Shown here one piece after another: positions 51,114-59,448 of a DNA stretch of 64,000 nucleotides. Both the position numbers and the translations under genes were made by a program. This DNA is from an uncultured Paracoccaceae bacterium (GTDB lineage: Bacteria; Pseudomonadota; Alphaproteobacteria; Rhodobacterales; Rhodobacteraceae): NCBI GenBank assembly GCA_958439195.1, contig OY288172.1, forward strand, positions 1-64,000, read 5' to 3'. The notes below the pieces were generated by a model, which ran no database searches, had not been told where the DNA came from, and worked only from the letters and a program-made list of their open reading frames with translations. The number at the start of each line of letters is the position of its first letter. The stretch's first letter is position 1.

Positions 51114-51730
51114 AGCACGGCCGCCACCTCATCCGCCAGCGCCGCCACCTCGGCCCGTGCGGGGCTGCGGGAGGCTTCCATCGCGGCCAGTCCCTGGCCA
51201 AGCGTTTCGGCATAGACCACCCGGTTGGCCAAACGCGCCGTGGCAACTTTTGCTTTGTCTCCAGCGGCTTGCGCCACTTCTTCGGCCAGACGTGTACCGG
51301 TTTTCCAGCGATTCAGTACCACCAGCGCCACCCGCCCTTCGCGCGCCACAAGATCAAGCACACCATCGATCGCCCAAAGATCGACATGGGATGACGCCAC
51401 GGGAATCAGCACAAGATCGGCCTCTCGCAGCGCGGGGCGCAGGTCGGCATCCACTTTGGGCGGCGTGTCGACGATCACGATGTCATTGGTTTTCCTCAGC
51501 TTTTCGCATTCATAGCTGACCCCCCAGGCGCTGGCGGTGGACAGGTCCAACCCCGCCACCCCCGGCCCGTCGCGCCGGGCCAGAAACCAGCGGCCAAGGC
51601 TGCCTTGCGGATCGGTATCCAAAAGCGCAACCCGTTGACCACGCTTGAGGAATTCAACAGCCAGATTGACGGCGAGGGTGGTTTTCCCCGACCCGCCCTT
51701 TTGCTGCGCTATGGTAATGACATGGCCCAT
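51104..51730 (-). CDS. ParA-family ATPase, orphan
   Basis: 208 residues. Deviant Walker A QQKGGSGKTT (about residues 9-18), Walker A' region LLDTDPQGSLGRW and Walker B VIVDTPPK. No parB follows. This size fits stand-alone ParA-like proteins such as PpfA or plasmid-type partition proteins, which position cell cargos. Start MGHVITI; the longer frame upstream runs through the CTGCAC-rich repeat and is rejected. It overlaps the small membrane protein's stop by 10 bp on the other strand. Confidence 0.88.
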   Translation of the reverse strand: MGHVITIAQQKGGSGKTTLAVNLAVEFLKRGQRVALLDTDPQGSLGRWFLARRDGPGVAGLDLSTASAWGVSYECEKLRKTNDIVIVDTPPKVDADLRPALREADLVLIPVASSHVDLWAIDGVLDLVAREGRVALVVLNRWKTGTRLAEEVAQAAGDKAKVATARLANRVVYAETLGQGLAAMEASRSPARAEVAALADEVAAVLQG

Positions 51731-51800
51731 CCGGCCCTCCGCCTTTGGGTTATGCTGCATTGCAGCATGAATGTTGGCCAGCGTCAATGTGACCAAAACA

Positions 51801-51860
51801 GCGGTGCCACAGCCGGTGCAGACGCGCAGTGCAGATGGCTGTGCAGCAAACGTATGCACG
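51801..51860 (-). repeat. CTGCAC-rich element, copy 2
   Basis: Reverse complement matches 32104-32160 over the CTGCAC core and flanks, with GTGCATACG at its start. It lies 71 bp upstream of the ParA gene on the minus strand. Confidence 0.8.
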
Positions 51861-52017
51861 CTTGGGGCGGTGGCGCAGGCAGGCGTTAACGAATGCAGCA
51901 GTCTGTTCCGCCCCTTTCGCCGGAATAGGATACCCGACGCGCGGCAGAAAACCGCTTTTATTGGGAACCGAAACGCGATCTGATGTGTTAACAACAGGTT
52001 TAAACAAGAAAGATCAT

Positions 52018-52173
52018 ATGATGACCCTCCTCGCCAAACCGATGCTTCTGATCCCCCTGATGGCCGTGCTAGCCACCGCAGGCTGCGAAACCGTCAAGGG
52101 CGCAGGCCGCGATCTTCAGGACGTGGGTGGCGCCGTGACCAGCACCGCCGCGCAGGTGGAAAGCGATCTGTAA
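52018..52173 (+). CDS. entericidin A/B-family small lipoprotein
   Basis: 51 residues. Signal peptide with lipobox TAGC (about residues 21-24), then ETVKGAGRDLQDVGGAVTSTAAQVES, the entericidin pattern. Two adjacent ATGs; the first (52018) has GAAAG upstream. In E. coli such lipoproteins form an antidote/toxin pair; a single copy here suggests a general envelope role. Confidence 0.8.
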   Translation: MMTLLAKPMLLIPLMAVLATAGCETVKGAGRDLQDVGGAVTSTAAQVESDL

Positions 52174-52266
52174 CGGGCCACGCCCGCAGCGATCCGGGCG
52201 CCCCACAGGTGCGCCGCCCAAGGCGCCCCCCTTATCCGACCGAAACGCACAGCAACAGGAACACCC

Positions 52267-52413
52267 ATGCCCCAGACCCTTCTGAAAGCCCTCGCCGCAC
52301 TCGCCACTTTCGCCACCCTCACCGCCTGCGCCCCCCTGATCGTCGGCGGCGCCGGAGCCATCGTGGCCGACGAGGCCATCGAGCAGGAACAGGGCGGGGA
52401 CGGGTTGTTCTGA
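52267..52413 (+). CDS. 48-residue lipoprotein
   Basis: ATG with AACAGGAAC upstream and stop TGA at 52411-52413. The product begins MPQTLLKALAALATFATL, has lipobox LTAC, and ends in VADEAIEQEQGGDGLF. Similar lipoproteins are, from memory, common in Rhodobacterales next to entericidin-like genes. Function unknown. Confidence 0.72.
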   Translation: MPQTLLKALAALATFATLTACAPLIVGGAGAIVADEAIEQEQGGDGLF

Positions 52414-52519
52414 CGTAGGGCGGGGTTCACCCCGCCTGAGGTGTGGGGTGCGTGCTTCGCGCGCGCACTACACCGTAGCTGTAGCGCATAACCGAGCAGG
52501 AAATTCTCGATGAGGATCA

Positions 52520-53098
52520 CTATTGGCGAATTTTTGTAGATGAACCCCCGCTCGGTGGAGGACTTACGAAACTTCGCAAGTCGACGACAAGCACCTTCGC
52601 CACGAGCAGTAGCGTAACAAGCAAAAAGCCAAATGGGCCTAGCGCGTCACTTGCATGAGCCAAGTTTACAGAAGACAAGAAGATCGTAACCGCAATTGCG
52701 GCAAGCGCAACGTAGCGTGCCTTCACGATCATGCTGGCGGCAGCGAAAACAACTGACGCGATCATAGGGTAGCGCACCACTCCGGATCCGGAGCCAAGCG
52801 GGATCGTCAAGATGGCAGCGAAAATATAGAAGAAGAGCGCAAAGACGATCAGGGACAAGACGTCCAACCTTCGGTCGATTAACCGCACATTTTTGATCAA
52901 AGGCACCAAGCAAATACCTGCGACCATTGAACTTAAAAAATCAGGGACGAAGCTCGTCTCTCGCGTAAAAATCCATAAAAATGAATACGTGTATTCTACG
53001 GAAACGATGGCTGCTGCGCCAAACAGGCTCAGGATGGCTAGCGACTTTCGGGTCCAGCGAGGGATACGTCGAACGCGTCCAGAGAGGACCTTGAGCAT
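52520..53098 (-). CDS. hypothetical multi-pass membrane protein, low GC
   Basis: 192 residues with about six hydrophobic segments (SLAILSLFGAAAIVSVEYTYSFLWIF; VLSLIVFALFFYIFAAILTIPL; YVALAAIAVTIFLSSVNLA; PFGFLLVTLLLVAKVLVV). Family not recognised; topology is somewhat like small O-antigen/exopolysaccharide membrane proteins. Base composition (about 50% GC, AT-rich near 52860-52990) is well below the neighbours, suggesting recent acquisition. The gene ends just past lepA's stop on the same strand. Confidence 0.6.
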   Translation of the reverse strand: MLKVLSGRVRRIPRWTRKSLAILSLFGAAAIVSVEYTYSFLWIFTRETSFVPDFLSSMVAGICLVPLIKNVRLIDRRLDVLSLIVFALFFYIFAAILTIPLGSGSGVVRYPMIASVVFAAASMIVKARYVALAAIAVTIFLSSVNLAHASDALGPFGFLLVTLLLVAKVLVVDLRSFVSPPPSGGSSTKIRQ

Positions 53099-53101
53099 CC
53101 C

Positions 53102-54901
<1,800 letters not shown>

Positions 54902-55273
54902 GGCGCGCATATAGCCTGTCCCACAAGGCGCGGAAAGCCCCCCGCGACGGCCTTTCAGCGGCGGGTGCGCTATGCCCTGCCCGGCTGCTTCATCTTGGCC
55001 CAAATACCCACCTTCACGGCCCCGCACAATGCCACGGCGAAAGGTCGGAACCAGCGCCATATCCACGGATGTGCAGGCCGGCCCCTGCGGTATCTGGTAG
55101 AAGGTTCAGTCATTCCCCACCCCATCTTGGGCCAGATTGGACAAAACTGACGAATTGTCGCGCGCGGGACGTGGGGAATTGAAAAAACCCTTCCAAATGG
55201 GCATAGTCACACCAGAAAAACGATCACCGCAGAGTTGCCCGAACGGGTCCTGCCGGGGGCAAGAGGCAGAGAA
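54902..55273. other. lepA upstream region
   Basis: 372 bp, divergent. Contains a TTCATCTTGG motif copy (54988) and a decayed copy near 55122. No gene supported; holds promoters for lepA and the gene at 55274. Confidence 0.7.
54988..55009 (+). repeat. dispersed TTCATCTTGG motif, copy 9
   Basis: cttcatcttggcccaaatac, 87 bp upstream of the lepA start; no hairpin attached. Confidence 0.85.
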
Positions 55274-55588
55274 ATGAAAACCGTCCTGATCTGCGCGGCG
55301 CTTGCCGTGCTTTTTGCGCCAATCAGCCTTTCGCCCGCCAGTGCCGGGCAGATAGAACGCGAATGCCTGCGGTCTGACCGCGATGCCGCCAATCGCGCGC
55401 TTTGCGCCTGCATTCAGCAGGTCGCTGACATGACGCTGCGTGGCGGTGATCAACGCCGCGCCGCCGCCTTTTTCCGTGATCCCGACCGCGCTCATGAAAC
55501 CTGGATGTCGAAACGCGACAGCGACGATGCCTTTTGGGAGCGTTACAAGGCCTTTGGCTCTACCGCCGAAGCCTATTGCGCCGGCTGA
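55274..55588 (+). CDS. secreted small cysteine-containing protein
   Basis: 104 residues with a Sec signal peptide (cleavage near ASAG, about residue 24). The mature part has four cysteines (ERECLRSDRD, ALCACIQQ, EAYC) and the conserved-looking DMTLRGGDQRRAAAFFRDPDRAHETW. Periplasmic; disulfides likely. Similar proteins occur throughout Rhodobacterales but I know no proven function. Confidence 0.75.
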   Translation: MKTVLICAALAVLFAPISLSPASAGQIERECLRSDRDAANRALCACIQQVADMTLRGGDQRRAAAFFRDPDRAHETWMSKRDSDDAFWERYKAFGSTAEAYCAG

Positions 55589-55614
55589 CGGCAGATTGCC
55601 ACCAGATTGCAGTA

Positions 55615-55648
55615 GCGCGCCCGCGATCCAGCCGGATCGCGGGCGCGC
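55615..55648. terminator. long hairpin between convergent genes
   Basis: Perfect 15-bp arms (GCGCGCCCGCGATCC and its complement) around loop AGCC, 26 bp after the secreted-protein stop and 30 bp before the copper chaperone's stop. TGGTTTGG follows. Confidence 0.85.
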
Positions 55649-55678
55649 TGGTTTGGGGGCCGATTTGGCCGGCTGAAT

Positions 55679-56215
55679 TCAGCCACCTGTGCCGTGGCCG
55701 CCCGTGCCGTGGCCGCTATGTCCGTGGCCGTCGCCATGATCCATCATCATGCCGCCTGCATCGGGCTTGCGCGCGTTGTCGACCACAGCCTCGATCACCA
55801 CGTCGCCGGCCTGTTCAAAGGTCAGGGTGACGGGGAAGGTATCGCCGTCCTGCAACACGCGCGTCAGACCCAGCAGCATCACGTGGTCGCCGCCGCGTTC
55901 CAATGCGTGCATGTCGCCCGCCGGGATGGGAAAGCCCTCTTTCACATGCAGCATCTGCATCACGCCATTGGCGTCTTCGAGATGGGTGTGCAGTTCGACA
56001 CGTTCGGCCACATCGGATGCAGCCGCGATCAGGCGATCATCGGTGGCGGTATTGTTGTGGATCATCAGGAAAATAGCGCCGGAAGCACCGACCTGGCCTG
56101 TGCTGCGGGCATAGATATCATGCACATGCAGGCCTTCGGGATGGTCCTGCGCGGCAAGTGGCAGGGATAGCAAGACGGTTGCCGCCAAGGCGGCAAGGGA
56201 AAAACGAAGGGTCAT
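55679..56215 (-). CDS. periplasmic copper chaperone PCu(A)C
   Basis: 178 residues. Signal peptide (about residues 1-22), then the PCu(A)C domain with methionine/histidine ligands in MQMLHVKEGFPIPAGDMHALERGGDHVMLLGL (M-x10-M-type and HxM). PCu(A)C delivers Cu(I) to the CuA site of cytochrome oxidase. The C-terminus carries an extra His/Gly tail (GHGHSGHGTGGHGTGG), a further metal site. It follows a HCPDC-containing small gene on the same strand. Confidence 0.9.
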   Translation of the reverse strand: MTLRFSLAALAATVLLSLPLAAQDHPEGLHVHDIYARSTGQVGASGAIFLMIHNNTATDDRLIAAASDVAERVELHTHLEDANGVMQMLHVKEGFPIPAGDMHALERGGDHVMLLGLTRVLQDGDTFPVTLTFEQAGDVVIEAVVDNARKPDAGGMMMDHGDGHGHSGHGTGGHGTGG

Positions 56216-56262
56216 AGGATATGTCCTTGATGGTCTGTGTTCGGGTCTGGATGATGTCTTGA

Positions 56263-56610
56263 TCACAGACCCAAAGGCGGACCACGGGCCAAGGGATGCG
56301 GGACGGACAGGGGGCGAAGCGCCCGATCAGACCAATCGGGCGACACCGCAAACACCTTGCCGACCGGGCGGACAACCCCGATTGCCGCCGGAACGGCATC
56401 TGCCGTCAGGGTCAGGCAATCCGGGCAGTGATGCGCAAGCGTGATCGGGTCACCAAAGGCATCCAGGGTGATGACCTCTTCGACACCCGGCGTGCCACAA
56501 AGCACGATCTGCATGGCGCCCGCCGCCCGCATATGGGCCACCGCCGCCGTGACGGATGTCAGCGACAGGATCAGGCACAGCAGAACAGAGCAAAACGCGC
56601 GCAGCATCAT
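56263..56610 (-). CDS. small signal-peptide protein with HHCPDC motif (DUF2946-like)
   Basis: 115 residues. N-terminal signal/anchor (MLRAFCSVLLCLILSLTSVTA), and a metal-binding looking cysteine pair in AHHCPDCLTL. Related small proteins (DUF2946) often accompany copper genes. It precedes the copper chaperone gene by 47 bp on the same strand, so a copper role is likely. Family match is by general pattern only. Confidence 0.65.
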   Translation of the reverse strand: MMLRAFCSVLLCLILSLTSVTAAVAHMRAAGAMQIVLCGTPGVEEVITLDAFGDPITLAHHCPDCLTLTADAVPAAIGVVRPVGKVFAVSPDWSDRALRPLSVPHPLARGPPLGL

Positions 56611-56676
56611 GGCAAAAGCCTAGACCAGTCATCGCCTGCGGGAAAGAGGGCCAAAGGTCGCTTTGTGCAAAAGCCA

Positions 56677-56709
56677 AAGGCCCCGCTGCGACGCGCGCAG
56701 CGGGGCCTT
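56677..56709 (-). terminator. rpmB terminator
   Basis: Minus-strand hairpin with 14-bp stem AAGGCCCCGCTGCG/CGCAGCGGGGCCTT, followed by TTTGGCTTTTGC, just after the rpmB stop. Confidence 0.9.
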
Positions 56710-56729
56710 GCCAGTGTTTGTCACAGGGA

Positions 56730-57017
56730 TCAGGCGGCTGCCTGAGCCTTGGCAATCTCTTTCTTGATCTTCAGCGCGGTGGGCGACAGTTCGTCATCCT
56801 TGGCCTTTGCCAAGAACGCATCCAGCCCGCCACGATGGTCAACCGACCGCAGACCGGCGGCCGAGATGCGCAGCTTGAACGACTGCCCCAGCACATCCGA
56901 AATCAGCGTGACTTCGTTCAGGTTCGGCAGAAACCGGCGACGCGACTTGTTGTTCGCGTGGCTTACGGTGTTGCCGGTCATCGGGCCTTTGCCCGTCAGT
57001 TCGCAGACGCGCGACAT
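56730..57017 (-). CDS. rpmB: 50S ribosomal protein L28
   Basis: 95 residues: MSRVCELTGKGPMTGNTVSHANNKSRRRFLPNL is the L28 signature. The C-terminus is helical and Ala/Lys-rich, as usual in alphaproteobacteria. Single gene with its own terminator. Confidence 0.97.
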   Translation of the reverse strand: MSRVCELTGKGPMTGNTVSHANNKSRRRFLPNLNEVTLISDVLGQSFKLRISAAGLRSVDHRGGLDAFLAKAKDDELSPTALKIKKEIAKAQAAA

Positions 57018-57210
57018 CGTCGTGTTCCTTCGTGTATGGGTGGACGGCAGCCCGAGTCGCCCCGGGGGTCCGAATTCGATTTGCGGCGTGTAAGCGCAAA
57101 CCCTGCCCCCGTCAAGCGACCGCGGACCCACCTGTCCGCCCCGGGCGTGATTTTTCGCAGGAATATCGTGCGCGCGGACCATGATTTTCCTGCGATGGAT
57201 TTGTCTGGCC

Positions 57211-57265
57211 CTGACTGCCTGGCCGTGGCTGCCTGGCCCTGCTGCTTGGCTGTGGCTGCCTGGCC
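57211..57265. repeat. imperfect 14-bp direct repeats
   Basis: Three relatives of gtggctgcctggcc at 57211, 57225 and 57252 (first two adjacent) between rpmB and meaB. Non-coding. Confidence 0.75.
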
Positions 57266-57307
57266 GTTACAGGCCTGATTCACCACAGCCTGATCACACC
57301 AGATTAC

Positions 57308-58324
57308 TTAACCCAAACTGCGCAGCATTTCGGTGGCGGCCGCTTCGGGTGTCAATTGCCCGGCCTCGACTGCCTTGCCAAGATCGTTCAGCCGACTGCG
57401 CGCCGGATCTTGGGCCAGCACGGCCAGCAGGCCGTGGCGCACCTCTTCTTCGAACCAGTGCCGCGCCTGCGCTGCACGCCGCGATTGCCAATGCCCATGC
57501 GCCTTTCGCCAGGTGGCCAGCGCCTGCATTTCCTGCCAGGCGGCCGCAAGCCCATCTGCCGCCAGCGCCGAAACGGGCATCGCCTTGGGAAAGCCCTCCG
57601 GGTCTTGCGGGCGGCGGCGCAGCAGGCGCAATGCCCCCGCATAATCCGCCATCGTGCGCAGCGCGGCAGGTTTCAGGTCGCCATCCGCCTTGTTCACCAG
57701 AATCAGGTCGGCCATTTCCATGATGCCGCGCTTTACGCCCTGCAATTCATCGCCGCCGGCCGGGGCCAGCAGCAAAAGAAACAGGTCGCAGATTTCGGCC
57801 ACGACGGTTTCCGACTGCCCCACGCCCACCGTTTCGATCAGCACCAGATCGAACCCCGCCGCCTCGCACAGTGCCACCGCCTCGCGCGAGCGACGCGCCA
57901 CGCCGCCCATCTGCGCCTGGCTGGGCGAGGGGCGGATAAAGGCGTTGGGATCGCGGGAAAGCTGTTCCATGCGGGTCTTGTCACCAAGGATCGACCCGCC
58001 CGACCGGGCCGAGCTTGGATCAACCGCCAGCACGGCCACCCGTTTGCCCTGCCCTGTCAGCATCAGGCCGAAACTTTCGATGAAGGTGGATTTCCCCACC
58101 CCCGGCGTGCCCGACAGGCCCAACCGCAGCGCCTGCCGCCCGGCCGCATCCTGCCCCCGAAGCGCATCACCGGGCGCCCGCAGCCGCGCCAGCAGGTCCA
58201 ACGCCTGCGTCCGGTGATCGGCGCGGCCGCTTTCCACCAGCGTGATGGCCCGCGCCAGCGACCGGCGATCGCCTGCCGCCACGCCTGCCGCCAGCTCTGC
58301 CACGTCGATCAATCTGCTGGCCAT
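57308..58324 (-). CDS. meaB: methylmalonyl-CoA mutase-associated GTPase MeaB
   Basis: 338-residue G3E-family GTPase that protects and loads adenosylcobalamin onto methylmalonyl-CoA mutase. Walker A GLSGTPGVGKST, VLAVDPSSARSGGSILGDKTRM, LIETVGVGQSE (G3) and LVNKADGD (G4). Start MASRLID, preceded by GGGGGA; the longer frame upstream encodes low-complexity sequence. The mutase genes are not in the window. Confidence 0.93.
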   Translation of the reverse strand: MASRLIDVAELAAGVAAGDRRSLARAITLVESGRADHRTQALDLLARLRAPGDALRGQDAAGRQALRLGLSGTPGVGKSTFIESFGLMLTGQGKRVAVLAVDPSSARSGGSILGDKTRMEQLSRDPNAFIRPSPSQAQMGGVARRSREAVALCEAAGFDLVLIETVGVGQSETVVAEICDLFLLLLAPAGGDELQGVKRGIMEMADLILVNKADGDLKPAALRTMADYAGALRLLRRRPQDPEGFPKAMPVSALAADGLAAAWQEMQALATWRKAHGHWQSRRAAQARHWFEEEVRHGLLAVLAQDPARSRLNDLGKAVEAGQLTPEAAATEMLRSLG

Positions 58325-58533
58325 GCCGTCCCCCGGATCGTCTGTCTGCCGCGCCATCGCCCGGATCATCGCCCCTGCCCCCGGTTGATGCCCGGTCGCG
58401 GGGAAATGATCGTGGCCAGCGTCGCAGGGCTTTTGTGCCTGACCCGCGCGGGTTATGCCAGAGGCGCAACTGGCGGCGGGGTGATTCCGGCCCTGCCCCC
58501 GCGCCTGATGCCCCGACGAGAAGGCCGCCGCTG

Positions 58534-59322
58534 ATGCTGACGACTGCCTGCCCTGTTGGCCGCCCTTTTGCCCGCCTGCGTTTTGTTGCCTGTCTGGCCT
58601 TGGCCCTTTGCAGCTTGCCCGTTCAGTCTTTGGCGCAGCAAGCGGGGGCGCAGCAGGCGGGGGCACAGCAGGAGGGGGGGCAGTTCGATCTGGTGTTGAC
58701 CGGGATCACCGCCGCCAAGCTGGACTTTTCCGCCAGCCAGCAGGGTGACAGCTATGTCGTCACGGCGGGTTTTGCGTCGACCGGCCTTTTGGCGATGCTG
58801 CGGCGGGTCCGGTTCGAGGCGCGGGCGGAAGGCGTGATCCGCGACGGCCTGCCGCGCCCCGCCCGCTATGAGGCGCGGGCCGAGGCGGGAAAGCGCAGCG
58901 GCGAAACCGTGATGGACTATGTGGACGGCCTGCCGCAACTGCGCGTCGACAACCCACCCCGCGAGGTGGCGGATTGGCAGATCGCGGCCGGCACGCAGGG
59001 CGGAACGGTGGACCCGATCAGCGCGCTTTACATCGCCCTGCGCGACGTGGTGCCGGGTGCGGAGTGCAGCCTGAGCTTTCGGATGTTCGATGGCCGCCGC
59101 GCCACCGAATTGACCATCGGACCATCCCGCCCCGAAGCCGGGGGCGGCGTCACCTGCGCGGGCGAATACCGGCGCATCGCGGGCTATCCGCCCGAGGATA
59201 TGGCGGAACGGACGCGCTTTCCCTTTACCCTGATCTACCTGCCCACAGAATCCGGCCAGTTGCGCGTGGTCGAGGTGACGATGGACAGCCTGTTGGGCAA
59301 GGCGCGGCTGGTTCGACGCTGA
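58534..59322 (+). CDS. DUF3108 periplasmic protein
   Basis: 262 residues. Signal peptide ending SLAQQ, then a QQAGA repeat region (15-bp tandem repeats at DNA level), then a beta-rich DUF3108 domain: FDLVLTGITAAKLDFSA, AMLRRVRFEARAEGVIRDGLPRPARYEARAE, TVDPISALYIALRDV and PFTLIYLPTESG. The domain is common in periplasmic proteins of unknown function. Divergent from meaB. Confidence 0.8.
   Translation: MLTTACPVGRPFARLRFVACLALALCSLPVQSLAQQAGAQQAGAQQEGGQFDLVLTGITAAKLDFSASQQGDSYVVTAGFASTGLLAMLRRVRFEARAEGVIRDGLPRPARYEARAEAGKRSGETVMDYVDGLPQLRVDNPPREVADWQIAAGTQGGTVDPISALYIALRDVVPGAECSLSFRMFDGRRATELTIGPSRPEAGGGVTCAGEYRRIAGYPPEDMAERTRFPFTLIYLPTESGQLRVVEVTMDSLLGKARLVRR
58633..58677 (+). repeat. 15-bp tandem repeat, three units
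   Basis: gcgcagcaagcgggg and two variants, coding QQAGA near the signal peptide of the DUF3108 protein. Confidence 0.9.
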
Positions 59323-59355
59323 TCCTTTTGCGCCCGATCGTGGCCCCGATCTTCT

Positions 59356-59393
59356 CCCTGATCCTCTGGCCCTGATCCTCTGGCCCTGATCCT
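59356..59393 (+). repeat. 14-bp tandem repeat upstream of hrpB
   Basis: ccctgatcctctgg twice in tandem and a third partial unit, in the DUF3108-hrpB gap. Confidence 0.9.
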
Positions 59394-59448
59394 GCACCCC
59401 GATCCCGTCCCCTCTGGCCCTGAACGCGTTGCGCCGCGATAAGGGCGC

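Noticed and set aside
51989..52004. TTAA...TTAA pair upstream of the entericidin gene as a CtrA site
   Set aside because: Spacing is 8 rather than 7, so it does not match the consensus.
55122..55140. Tenth copy of the TTCATCTTGG motif
   Set aside because: CCCATCTTGGGCCAGATTGG keeps only part of the motif; may be a decayed copy.
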